A stretch of DNA of 64,000 nt from an uncultured Bacteroidales bacterium (GTDB lineage: Bacteria; Bacteroidota; Bacteroidia; Bacteroidales; UBA932), in NCBI GenBank assembly GCA_944322715.1, contig CALUPT010000010.1, positions 1-64,000 on the forward strand, read 5' to 3'. How positions within the stretch are numbered: the first letter of the stretch is position 1; every line of letters begins with the position of its first letter. The notes under the pieces were generated by a model, which was not told where the DNA came from, made no database searches, and saw only the letters and a program-made list of their open reading frames with translations. Position numbers and translations under genes: made by a program. Of the stretch, positions 34,654 through 42,951 are shown piece by piece.

Positions 34654-35988
34654 CTACAGGTTGCGTACCGCCTCCTTGAATTTTCTGCCCCTGTCCTCAT
34701 AGTTCCTGAACAGGTCGAAGCTCGCGCAGCATGGGGAGAGGAGTACCACATCCCCTGCAACGGCTATCCTGCTCGCGAGTTTCACTGCATCATCCGCCGA
34801 TGTCACGTCATGTATTTCAGGCACCACGCCCTTGAACGACTCGTGGAACTTCCTGTTGTCCAATCCCATGCAGATCATTGCCTTGACTTTCTCCCTGGCG
34901 AGGCCGAGCAGGACCGAGTAGTCGTTGCCCTTGTCGGTGCCGCCGACAATCCATACGACAGGCCTGTCCTGGCATTCGAGGGCATACCATGCGGCATCCA
35001 CGTTCGTGGCCTTGGAGTCGTTGATATAAAGCACATCCTTGATGCTCATCACTTTTTCCAGCCTGTGCTCGACTGCCTGGAACGATGAAAGGCTGCGGCG
35101 GATGTCGTCGTTGTCTATGTCCATTACCTTGCCTGCTATCGCTGCCGCCATGGAATTATAGACATTGTGCTTCCCCCCGAGGGCCAGTTCGTTCAGGAAC
35201 ATGTCGCATTCGTCGTCTCCTATCCTGACTACCATCCTGTCCCCTCTGAGGAAGGCGCCTTCCCTTACCTCTTTCTTCTGGGAGAACGGCAGCATCTTCG
35301 CCTTGATGACAATCTGGTCCAGATGCCTTATGGTGATCTCGTCATCCGAGCAGAAGATGAAGCAGTCATCCCTGTCCATATTCTGCGTAATGCGGAATTT
35401 TGCCATAGCGTATTTCTCGATGCTATGGTCATATCTGTCCAGATGGTCCGGAGTGATGTTGGTGATGATGGCGATGTCTGCCTTGAAATCATACATATTG
35501 TCCAGCTGGAAACTGCTTATCTCGAGGACATAGATGTCATGCTGTTCTGTGGCCACCTGATATGCGTAGCTTTTGCCGATATTGCCTCCCAGGCCGACAT
35601 TGAGTCCGGCCTGCTGCAGCAGGTAATATATCAGGGAAGTCGTAGTGGTCTTGCCGTTGCTTCCGGTAATGCATATCTTCTTCGCCTTGTCGTATCTTCC
35701 GGCGAACTCTATTTCGGAGATGACATGTATTCCGGCCTCTGTGATTTTCCTTACGATCGGGGCATCGGCGGGGATACCCGGACTCTTTATGACCTCGTCC
35801 GCATTGAGTATCCTTTCCTCTGTATGCTGTCCGCTCTCGTACGGGATATCCCATTTCCCGAGCATCTCCGCATATTCGGGGGCTATCTCCCCCTTGTCGG
35901 AGAGGAAGACATCGAATCCTTTTACCTTTGCGAGGACGGCGGCGCCGGCACCGCTCTCTCCTCCGCCCAGAATTACAATCCTTGACAT
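34654..35988 (-). CDS. murD: UDP-N-acetylmuramoyl-L-alanine--D-glutamate ligase
   Basis: Adds D-glutamate to UDP-MurNAc-Ala. The protein has 444 residues. It begins RIVILGGGESGAGAAVLA, has the ATP loop CITGSNGKTTTTSLIYYL, the segment NITPDHLDRYDHSIEKYA, and YINDSKATNVDAAWYAL from the C-terminal half. All are typical of MurD. mraY ends 25 bp upstream and ftsW starts 45 bp downstream. Confidence 0.96.
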   Translation of the reverse strand: MSRIVILGGGESGAGAAVLAKVKGFDVFLSDKGEIAPEYAEMLGKWDIPYESGQHTEERILNADEVIKSPGIPADAPIVRKITEAGIHVISEIEFAGRYDKAKKICITGSNGKTTTTSLIYYLLQQAGLNVGLGGNIGKSYAYQVATEQHDIYVLEISSFQLDNMYDFKADIAIITNITPDHLDRYDHSIEKYAMAKFRITQNMDRDDCFIFCSDDEITIRHLDQIVIKAKMLPFSQKKEVREGAFLRGDRMVVRIGDDECDMFLNELALGGKHNVYNSMAAAIAGKVMDIDNDDIRRSLSSFQAVEHRLEKVMSIKDVLYINDSKATNVDAAWYALECQDRPVVWIVGGTDKGNDYSVLLGLAREKVKAMICMGLDNRKFHESFKGVVPEIHDVTSADDAVKLASRIAVAGDVVLLSPCCASFDLFRNYEDRGRKFKEAVRNL

Positions 35989-36013
35989 TGTACCGTTGTT
36001 TTTTATCTGTCTT

Positions 36014-37288
36014 TTATCTTATTTTCAGCAGGGCTATCGTCAGGACAGCCAGTATTATCCCGATTATCCAGAACCTCACCACGATCTTGGCTTCCGGCAG
36101 GGCCCGTTTCGGGGCGGTTACCAATGCCGGTATCCCTTCCTTCTGGAAATGGTGGTGGAGAGGCGCCATCTTGAATATCCGCCTGCCCTCCCCGTATCTC
36201 TTTTTCGTGTATTTGAAATAGAATCTCTGCATCAGTACGGAAAGGCTCTCGACGAAGAATACCCCGCAGAGAACCGGCAGCAGGAGCTCCTTCCTTATCA
36301 GGATGGCGCAGACTCCGATGATGCCGCCTATCGCCAGAGATCCGGTGTCGCCCATGAATACCTGGGCAGGGAATGAATTGTACCACAGGAATCCGATGAG
36401 GGCGCCCACGAATGCCGCCATGAATACGGCTATCTCCCCGGTGCCCGGGATATACATTATGTTGAGGTAGTCGGAGTTGATGATGTTTCCCGACAGCCAG
36501 GCGAAAATCCCCAGCACGACTCCGGCAATGGCCGATGTGCCTGTCGAAAGCCCATCCATCCCGTCCGTAAGGTTGGTCCCGTTGGAGCAGGCGGTGATGA
36601 CGATTACTATCATGACCACATATATGGCCCATTTGCAGTACCATCCCCATGCGCCCTTGAACGGAGAGAGCCATTTGTAGTCGAACTCGTGGTTCTTCAC
36701 GAACGGGATAGTGGTCTTCGTGCTCTTGACCACATCCTGTGCCTTTTCCGTGCCGGTCGTCTCTGCTGCGGTTGTCTGCACGGCAGTCTTGGCATCAGAC
36801 TCTCCGGGCTTTTCCCTTACCACGATGTCCCCGTTGAAGCAGACCGTCAGTCCTATGGCGAGTCCCAGCATTATCTGGGCGATCAGTTTCGCCTTTTCGC
36901 TGAGTCCTTCCTTGTTGTGCCGGAACACCTTGATGTAGTCATCGGTGAAGCCGAGGGCTCCGAGCCATACGGTGGTGATGAGCAGGAGGATTATGTATAT
37001 GCTGGTCAGGTCGGCGAAGAGCAGCACTCCGCAGAGGATGGAAAGGATGATGATGATTCCGCCCATTGTCGGGGTCCCTTTCTTCTGCAGCTGGCCTTCG
37101 AGTCCGAGGTCGCGGATGTCTTCGCCTATCTGTTTCTTCTGAAGCCATCTTATTATCCGCTTGCCGGCGAATACGGCCACAAGCATTGAAGTTATGCTCG
37201 CGAAAATGGCTCTGAAGGACAGGTATTCCATCAGCCCCTGTCCGGGGATGTCGTATTCTCTAAGGCTCTGGAACAAATGGTATATCAT
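36014..37288 (-). CDS. mraY: Phospho-N-acetylmuramoyl-pentapeptide transferase
   Basis: Membrane enzyme that moves phospho-MurNAc-pentapeptide to undecaprenyl phosphate to make lipid I. It has 424 residues and about ten helices, with KKGTPTMGGIIIILSIL, the catalytic Asp pair in GALGFTDDYIKV, NGTNLTDGMDGLSTG and MAPLHHHFQKEG. It is longer than the roughly 360 residues usual elsewhere. The extra part is a Thr/Ala-rich hydrophilic loop at about residues 160-195, followed by TIPFVKNHEFDYKWL. Insertions here occur in Bacteroidota, but this one is low in complexity. Confidence 0.96.
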   Translation of the reverse strand: MIYHLFQSLREYDIPGQGLMEYLSFRAIFASITSMLVAVFAGKRIIRWLQKKQIGEDIRDLGLEGQLQKKGTPTMGGIIIILSILCGVLLFADLTSIYIILLLITTVWLGALGFTDDYIKVFRHNKEGLSEKAKLIAQIMLGLAIGLTVCFNGDIVVREKPGESDAKTAVQTTAAETTGTEKAQDVVKSTKTTIPFVKNHEFDYKWLSPFKGAWGWYCKWAIYVVMIVIVITACSNGTNLTDGMDGLSTGTSAIAGVVLGIFAWLSGNIINSDYLNIMYIPGTGEIAVFMAAFVGALIGFLWYNSFPAQVFMGDTGSLAIGGIIGVCAILIRKELLLPVLCGVFFVESLSVLMQRFYFKYTKKRYGEGRRIFKMAPLHHHFQKEGIPALVTAPKRALPEAKIVVRFWIIGIILAVLTIALLKIR

Positions 37289-37304
37289 GGTTAGGCCTCC
37301 CTTG

Positions 37305-38771
37305 TCATTTCATTGTGCTGAAGATGCCTTCAACAATCTCTTTTTCGTCAAAATGTCTTTTCTCCCTGCCGATTATCTGGTAGGTCTCGTGTCCTTTCCC
37401 TGCAAGCAGGATGGTGGCGTTTTCAGGAGCGGTCATTATCGCGGTGCGTATCGCCTGTTCCCTGTCTTCTATGAAAAGGCTTCCGGCTGCCCCCGATGCG
37501 CTCATTCCTCCCCTTATATCAGCCATGATGTCCGCGGTGTTCTCCGTGCGGCTGTTGTCGGATGTGACGATTATCCTGTCCGCCATCTTTTCCGCTATCG
37601 CTCCCATTTCCGGCCTCTTGCTGCGGTCCCTGTCTCCTCCGCAGCCGAAAACGCATATCAGGGTCCTGGATGGGGCTATCTCCCTGAGAGTGCGCAGTAC
37701 ATTCTCCAGGGCATCCGGAGTGTGGGCGTAGTCGATCACTACGGAAAGGCCGTGCGGACCCCGGTGATTCTCCAACCGTCCCGGAGCCGGCCTGAGCCTG
37801 CTGATGGCTATGAGCGCCTCATCGGGATCGGTCCCCAGGGTGACGGCAGTGGCGTACACGGCAAGAATGTTATATGCGTTGTGCATCCCTATCAGGCTTG
37901 TCCATGTCTCTTTCCCGTCTATCTTCAGCTGCATCCCGTCGAAACTTTCCTCGAGCACTCTCGCATTGTGGTCGGCGATGCTCCTGCAGGAGCATGTGAC
38001 TATGTGTGCGCGGGTATTCTGGACCATTACCATTCCGTTCCTGTCATCGATGTTGGTTATCGCGTATGCATTGTCCGGAAGGTTGTCGAAGAAGAGTTTC
38101 TTGCATCTGAGATATTCCGCGAATGTCTTGTGGTAGTCCAGATGGTCGTGCGTGAGGTTGGAAAATATCCCTGCCCTGAATTCCAGTCCTGCCACCCTGT
38201 CCTGTTCCAGCCCTATCGAACTGACCTCCATGAAGCAGTATTCGCAGCCGGCCGCGACCATTTCGGCAAGAAGCGGGTTGATGGTGAGCGGATCCGAAGT
38301 CGTGTTTACAGCCTCGTAACATCTGTCCCCTACATAGTTGGATATGGTGGAGAGCAACCCGCAGCTGTATCCGAGCGAAGTGAACATCCTGTAGAGAAGG
38401 GTCACGGTGGTCGTCTTTCCGTTTGTCCCGGTTATCCCGACAAGTGTCAGCTTGCGGGATGGATTGTCGTAAAAGTTGGCCGCTATTATCGCCGTGGCAT
38501 ATCTGGAAGACCTGACTCTGACAAATGCCGTCCCGCTCTTGCCGATGTACGGCGCGGCAGCGGCCTCATCTTCGTACACAACTGCTCCGGCTCCCGATTC
38601 CACGGCCTTCCCGATGTAGTCGTGTCCGTTGGCGGCGAATCCTTTCACCGCTATGAACATCCCGCCAGGCACGGTTTTCCTGGAGTCTGCGGTTACGGCT
38701 GCTATCTCCCTGCTGCAGTCTCCGTGTACTGCAGTCGCCCCGCATCCCGATATGATGTCTTCAAGAGTCAT
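37305..38771 (-). CDS. murE: UDP-MurNAc-tripeptide ligase MurE
   Basis: Adds the third amino acid, most likely meso-diaminopimelate, to UDP-MurNAc-Ala-Glu. The protein has 488 residues, with the ATP loop GITGTNGKTTTVTLLY (113-128) and NLTHDHLDYHKTFAEYL. The acceptor-recognition motif, usually DNPR in diaminopimelate-adding enzymes, reads DNSR (405-408). The Arg that contacts diaminopimelate is kept, but Pro is replaced by Ser. Also SSIGLEQDR (184-192) has Ile where most family members have His. The gene is 4 bp after ftsI and 16 bp before mraY. Confidence 0.95.
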   Translation of the reverse strand: MTLEDIISGCGATAVHGDCSREIAAVTADSRKTVPGGMFIAVKGFAANGHDYIGKAVESGAGAVVYEDEAAAAPYIGKSGTAFVRVRSSRYATAIIAANFYDNPSRKLTLVGITGTNGKTTTVTLLYRMFTSLGYSCGLLSTISNYVGDRCYEAVNTTSDPLTINPLLAEMVAAGCEYCFMEVSSIGLEQDRVAGLEFRAGIFSNLTHDHLDYHKTFAEYLRCKKLFFDNLPDNAYAITNIDDRNGMVMVQNTRAHIVTCSCRSIADHNARVLEESFDGMQLKIDGKETWTSLIGMHNAYNILAVYATAVTLGTDPDEALIAISRLRPAPGRLENHRGPHGLSVVIDYAHTPDALENVLRTLREIAPSRTLICVFGCGGDRDRSKRPEMGAIAEKMADRIIVTSDNSRTENTADIMADIRGGMSASGAAGSLFIEDREQAIRTAIMTAPENATILLAGKGHETYQIIGREKRHFDEKEIVEGIFSTMK

Positions 38772-38775
38772 GGCC

Positions 38776-40905
38776 CTATTCCAATATTATGTGTACGTTC
38801 TTTCCTTTGTCTGCCTTTGTCCCCGGGGCGGGATTCTGTCCGGATACATGCCCTGTGCCTTCGAACGTGCAGGTGTATCCGCAGTTCTCGATAGTGTATA
38901 TGGCGTCTCTCAGCCCCATTCCCTTTACGGCGGGGATTTCCCCCAGACCGTAGTCCGCCTCGCTGGTTCCTGCCTGCCTCATCTGCGGCATCTGCCCCCT
39001 GTCTTCTATCCTGTCTCCCCACATCCCGTCTTCAAGGGCGTAGATTTCGTCCACTATGTTCCTGAACGCCGGTATGGAGAATGCACCGTAGAGGTTATGT
39101 TTCCCGAGTTTCGAGTAAAGGACTACGATGGCCGTGTATTTCGGCGCATCCGCAGGGAAGAATCCGACGAATGTCGCCTGATGCATCCTGTTGCCGTGGC
39201 TGTCCTTGTACACGACCTTCTCTTTCCCGTTCACTTCCGTCACGAAAGTCATCTGTGCCGTCCCCGTCTTGCCCGCCACAGGGCAGCTTGCGTCTTTCAG
39301 TCCGCGCCCCGTGCCCTCGAGGACTACTTTCCTTAACGCCCTGGCCAGCGTGTCTGCCGTCGCTCTGGAGCAGATGGAGCCGTTCAGAATCGATGGTCCC
39401 CGCTTTTCTTTCACCGTCCCGTTCTGTTCGAGGGATTCCACCAGATAAGGTTTCATCATCCTGCCCCTGTTTGCTACCGCATTATAGAAAGTCACGATGT
39501 GGAGCGGTGTCTCCTGGACCGTATATCCGATGGCTATGGATGGCAGGGCGGTCCCGCTCCATGCCGCCTGCCCGGGAGTGACCACCACAGGGGATGCAAG
39601 CCCGATGAGGTCGAAATCGAAGGCTTCGGTAAACTTGTATTCCGACAGCTTGTCGGTGAACCTTTTCGGGTTGTCCTCGTAATATTTGCAGGCAAGCATC
39701 CTGAACACGTTGTTGGATGATATCTTGAACCCGTCCGCTATGCTTATATGGTCATCTTTCCATTTCTGGAGATATTCGTCCCTGAATGTCGTGACCGACT
39801 TCCCTGACTGGTACTTCCATACCCCCTTGTACGTGGGGACCTCTTCTTCCAAAGACTTGATCTTCCCATCCTCCAGAAGCGTCATCAGGGTAGCCAGCTT
39901 GAATACCGACCCCGGTGCTCCGGCACGGCCGATGGCATAGTTGTACGTCTCCCTCGGTATCCCGTCCTCATCCTTGCGCAGGTTGACCATTGCCCTGATG
40001 GCTCCGGTCTTCACATCCATTACTATCGCGCATCCTCCTTCGATGATGTCGTTCTCCATTATTCTCTGTTTCAGGGAGTAGTCCACTATGTCCTGGATAT
40101 CGATGTCTATCGTGGTGCGGATGTCGTAACCGTCCTTCACTTTCACGATTGTGCTGTCATAGTCCCTTATCCATCCGCGCGCATCGCTTTTCTGCAGCCA
40201 TTCCACCCCTTCCGTCCCGTGCAGGGCATAGTCATATTTCCCCTCCAGCCCTATCAGGCTGTTCCTGTCGCTGTTGTTTCTCACGCTGCCGATGGTCCTT
40301 CTGGCGAGAGTGCCGTAAGGATATTTTCGTGTGTCTATCTTCCTGACTATCATGCCGCCCCTGTAACTGCTTTCATTGAAAAGCGGGAGTTCCTTGAGTT
40401 TCAGGAGGGTGGCATGGTCGACGGGAAACCCTATCTTTTCATATCTTCTGTTGTTGACCCTTCCTCCGGCTATCAGCCTGTAATACTGGTCGGCGCTTCT
40501 GTCCCCATAGATGCGGGCGAGTCCGGCGGACAGCTTGCGCGCCTTGTCAAGCCATTCCCTGTCCAGCTTCGCCCCATCTCTGCCTTTCATGTCGAACTCT
40601 TCCTTTCTCACCGTACAGTCCATGTAGATCTGATACATCGGCACCGACACCGCAAGCAGCCGCCCGTCCTTGGCCAGTATGGAGCCGCGCACCGGGTCTG
40701 TCACTTCCTTTCGCGAACCGGGAATCAGCGCATTCTGGTATCTCGGGTCCGGCCTGTAGAACAGCTGGATGTATATGATCTTGAAAATGACGATGAATGC
40801 GGCTACAAGAAACAGGGCATGGATGGCCATCAGGATGTTGCTCACCCTGCTGCTTTTACCCGATGTGTTCTCGGTCTGTATCCCTGTCAGCTTCTTTTCC
40901 GCCAT
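38776..40905 (-). CDS. ftsI: Septal penicillin-binding protein FtsI (PBP3) with PASTA domain
   Basis: Peptidoglycan transpeptidase of the divisome. The 709-residue protein has an N-terminal membrane helix (about 27-48), a dimerisation domain, and the transpeptidase with catalytic serine in GSVFK, the SxN motif in ISSNNVFRML and KTGTAQ. The last 55 residues form one PASTA domain (AVKGMGLRDAIYTIENCGY...). PASTA on FtsI is common in this phylum. ftsL lies 55 bp upstream and murE 4 bp downstream. Confidence 0.96.
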   Translation of the reverse strand: MAEKKLTGIQTENTSGKSSRVSNILMAIHALFLVAAFIVIFKIIYIQLFYRPDPRYQNALIPGSRKEVTDPVRGSILAKDGRLLAVSVPMYQIYMDCTVRKEEFDMKGRDGAKLDREWLDKARKLSAGLARIYGDRSADQYYRLIAGGRVNNRRYEKIGFPVDHATLLKLKELPLFNESSYRGGMIVRKIDTRKYPYGTLARRTIGSVRNNSDRNSLIGLEGKYDYALHGTEGVEWLQKSDARGWIRDYDSTIVKVKDGYDIRTTIDIDIQDIVDYSLKQRIMENDIIEGGCAIVMDVKTGAIRAMVNLRKDEDGIPRETYNYAIGRAGAPGSVFKLATLMTLLEDGKIKSLEEEVPTYKGVWKYQSGKSVTTFRDEYLQKWKDDHISIADGFKISSNNVFRMLACKYYEDNPKRFTDKLSEYKFTEAFDFDLIGLASPVVVTPGQAAWSGTALPSIAIGYTVQETPLHIVTFYNAVANRGRMMKPYLVESLEQNGTVKEKRGPSILNGSICSRATADTLARALRKVVLEGTGRGLKDASCPVAGKTGTAQMTFVTEVNGKEKVVYKDSHGNRMHQATFVGFFPADAPKYTAIVVLYSKLGKHNLYGAFSIPAFRNIVDEIYALEDGMWGDRIEDRGQMPQMRQAGTSEADYGLGEIPAVKGMGLRDAIYTIENCGYTCTFEGTGHVSGQNPAPGTKADKGKNVHIILE

Positions 40906-40960
40906 TTGCCGTCGGTTTTTCCTGTTTTCGTTTTCCTGTTGTTGCCGCGCCTGCCGGCTG

Positions 40961-41287
40961 TCAGTCTATGTGGGCCGCCGGTTTCCCGGGAAATGTCACC
41001 TGTGACCCCGCCTCCTGCAGCAGTCCGTGTACGGTGCTCACCCTGTCGAACCCGGCCAGCTCGCTTGTCTTCTGGGCATGTTCTATCCTGAGGCTTTCCA
41101 GCACTCTGTTGTTCTTCTCCACCACCCGCAGCGTCTCCTCTATCTTCAGACTGACAAAAATGCTCGCCCACACGACCGCGAAAAGATAGACTATATGCAT
41201 GAATACCTTGTCCACCCTCATGCTCAGCAGAAGATTTCCGCGCATGATGGCTTTCAGGATATTTATGATGGTCCTGCCGGTTTTCAT
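40961..41287 (-). CDS. ftsL: FtsL-like divisome protein
   Basis: Small bitopic protein of 108 residues: a short cytoplasmic part, one membrane helix (about 29-47, MHIVYLFAVVWASIFVSLKI) and a periplasmic heptad-like coil (ETLRVVEKNNRVLESLRIE). This is the expected FtsL layout, and it lies between rsmH and ftsI where FtsL belongs. The ATG at 41287 overlaps the rsmH stop by 4 bp (ATGA). A longer reading frame runs into rsmH and is not real. Sequence identity in this family is low, so position carries much of the call. Confidence 0.88.
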   Translation of the reverse strand: MKTGRTIINILKAIMRGNLLLSMRVDKVFMHIVYLFAVVWASIFVSLKIEETLRVVEKNNRVLESLRIEHAQKTSELAGFDRVSTVHGLLQEAGSQVTFPGKPAAHID

Positions 41288-42240
41288 AGCTTTTCCGCGA
41301 TTCTCAGTTTCGCGCTCCTTGCCCTTGTGTTGGAGGATATCTCTTCCTCCGTAGGGATGATGGGTTTCCTGTTGACCTGTTTCATCGGCGCGTCCGTGTT
41401 TCCGTAGATGTCTTTCTCGGCCTTGCCGGAGGTGTCGCCTGTCCTGATGAAATTCTTGACTATCCGGTCTTCGAGGGAATGGTAGGTTATCACCGCGAGC
41501 CTTCCTCCCTTGCGCAGGGACCGGGCCGCACCGTACAGGAATTTCTCCAGCGACTTCATTTCCTGGTTTACCTCGATTCTCAACGCCTGGTATATCTTTG
41601 CCAGGGCCTTGTGTTCCGCAGCCTTCGGCAGGATTCCGGCAATGGCCCTGCACAGTTCACCCGTAGTCCTTATCGCCCCGCCCTGTCTGGCCCTGCATAT
41701 CAGGGCCGCCGCCTTCCTGCTGTTGTCCACCTCCCCGTACATGCGCAGCACCTTTGCCAGTTCTTCCTCTCCGTATGAGTTCACTATGTCGGCTGCCGTC
41801 TGTCCGGTACTGTTGTCCATCCTCATGTCCAAAGGGGAATCGTATCTGAATGAAAATCCGCGTTCCGGGGTGTCGAACTGGTGGGACGACACTCCCAGGT
41901 CGGCAATGATGCCATCTATCCCTCCTTCCGGAATGCTGTCCGTGTTGCCGTACACGTTGTCCGCACATCCCTTGTGGGGATGGCTGAAATACGATATGTA
42001 GTTGTGGATGAACCTGTAGTTGCTCCTTATCAGCGTGAGCCTTCCGTCATCGGGCATGTTCCGCAGGGCATCGCTGTCCCTGTCGAAGGCAATGACCCTT
42101 CCCTCGGGGGAAAGCCTGGACAGAATGCCTGCGGTATGGCCTCCTCCTCCGAACGTGGCATCCGCGTATATGCCGCATGGATTTTCTACCAGTGCGGAAA
42201 TGCTTTCATCGAGCAATACGGGTATATGGTAACCGGACAT
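41284..42240 (-). CDS. rsmH: 16S rRNA (cytosine(1402)-N4)-methyltransferase
   Basis: S-adenosylmethionine-dependent methyltransferase (MraW) acting on C1402 of 16S rRNA. From ATG 42240 it has 318 residues, starting MSGYHIPVLLDESISAL. It has the methyltransferase loop YADATFGGGGHTAGIL, ADLGVSSHQFDTPERGFSF and AVITYHSLEDRIVKNF. The start is 1 bp after the mraZ stop, so translation is coupled. An upstream in-frame start would overlap mraZ and is rejected. Confidence 0.96.
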   Translation of the reverse strand: MSGYHIPVLLDESISALVENPCGIYADATFGGGGHTAGILSRLSPEGRVIAFDRDSDALRNMPDDGRLTLIRSNYRFIHNYISYFSHPHKGCADNVYGNTDSIPEGGIDGIIADLGVSSHQFDTPERGFSFRYDSPLDMRMDNSTGQTAADIVNSYGEEELAKVLRMYGEVDNSRKAAALICRARQGGAIRTTGELCRAIAGILPKAAEHKALAKIYQALRIEVNQEMKSLEKFLYGAARSLRKGGRLAVITYHSLEDRIVKNFIRTGDTSGKAEKDIYGNTDAPMKQVNRKPIIPTEEEISSNTRARSAKLRIAEKL

Positions 42241-42241
42241 C

Positions 42242-42712
42242 TCATCTCCCTCCTCTATCCTGGCCGAAGATGCTTCCCGCGAGGGAAACGAATTCTTCAT
42301 TCGGTATTTCACTTGAGGCGAACTTCTCCTTCGCCCAGATCTCTATCTTGTGGTCGCTTCCGTAGAACACGACCTCCTTCTGCGCCCCGATGGCATCCAG
42401 CAGTTTCTTCGGAATGCTGATTCTTCCGAGTTTCCCATCAGGCTCCACGAGTGCGCGGTCCCTCATGTACTGTCTCCAGAACATTTCGTGTTCCCTGTTG
42501 AAGAAATTCAGCCGGCTTTTCAGTTCTTCCGATTCGCGGGACCATTCATCATAGGTGTACATTACGAGACACTCCTCGTAGATGTCCTTCTTGATGACAA
42601 GTCTCATGTCCTGATTGCCTTCCGCGGACATGATGCTCTTGAAGGCAGAGGGGAGTACGAGCCGCCCCTTGTCATCGATTTTCGCTGTATGTTCACCTAT
42701 AAATTTGATCAT
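42242..42712 (-). CDS. mraZ: MraZ transcriptional regulator
   Basis: Ring-forming AbrB-type DNA-binding protein that represses the dcw promoter in other bacteria. From ATG 42712 it has 156 residues with two SpoVT/AbrB-like repeats: HTAKIDDKGRLVLPSAFKS near the N-terminus and PDGKLGRISIPKKLLDAIG in the second half. The promoter box at 42759-42766 lies inside the longer reading frame (start 42781), which supports ATG 42712. Four direct repeats that look like MraZ boxes overlap the promoter, so autoregulation is expected. Confidence 0.95.
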   Translation of the reverse strand: MIKFIGEHTAKIDDKGRLVLPSAFKSIMSAEGNQDMRLVIKKDIYEECLVMYTYDEWSRESEELKSRLNFFNREHEMFWRQYMRDRALVEPDGKLGRISIPKKLLDAIGAQKEVVFYGSDHKIEIWAKEKFASSEIPNEEFVSLAGSIFGQDRGGR

Positions 42713-42758
42713 AAATACTTTACGGACATGGGACGGTTGTCCCTTCCACCGATTTCCG

Positions 42759-42791
42759 CAAAAGTAAGAATAATTTTCCACTTTATTCCAA
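42759..42791 (-). promoter_or_regulatory. Promoter of the dcw cluster
   Basis: On the minus strand TACTTTTG (42759-42766) is a perfect -7 box, with TTG (42789-42791) 22 bp upstream as a -33 element. Transcription would start near 42753, about 40 nt before the mraZ ATG. It could drive the whole cluster to ftsZ, since I see no strong internal promoter box. Confidence 0.65.
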
Positions 42792-42810
42792 TATTTTCCA
42801 AAATTTTCCC
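42776..42810 (-). promoter_or_regulatory. Array of four MraZ-type boxes
   Basis: Read on the minus strand the sequence holds GGGAA, TGGAA, TGGAA and TGGAA, each starting exactly 10 bp after the last (plus-strand TTCCC/TTCCA ending at 42810, 42800, 42790 and 42780). MraZ of Escherichia coli binds TGGGN direct repeats with the same 10-bp period. The array covers the -33 region, so binding should block RNA polymerase. Confidence 0.75.
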
Positions 42811-42827
42811 CAAAATTATCAACGCCT

Positions 42828-42859
42828 CTTGCAGAAGAGAGACGGATGGATTATTTTTG
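42828..42859 (+). promoter_or_regulatory. Promoter of the M23 peptidase gene
   Basis: CTTG (42828-42831), 20 bp, TATTTTTG (42852-42859): a fair match to the Bacteroidota -33/-7 promoter. It points away from the dcw promoter and leaves a leader of about 85 nt. Confidence 0.5.
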
Positions 42860-42951
42860 CCGGACTCAGGCCCGTGACCGGTTGATGGACCCGGTTTGAT
42901 GAACCGTCTGCAGGCCATCGTTTCCGGCAGGGCCGGGCGTCTGTAAACTGA

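Noticed and set aside
38776..39022. Short minus-strand open frame overlapping the ftsI 3' end
   Set aside because: It is an out-of-frame reading of the PASTA region rich in Arg and Gly, typical of a shadow frame.
40961..41653. 230-residue open frame including ftsL
   Set aside because: The first 122 residues lie inside rsmH in another frame and have shadow composition. ftsL proper begins at 41287.
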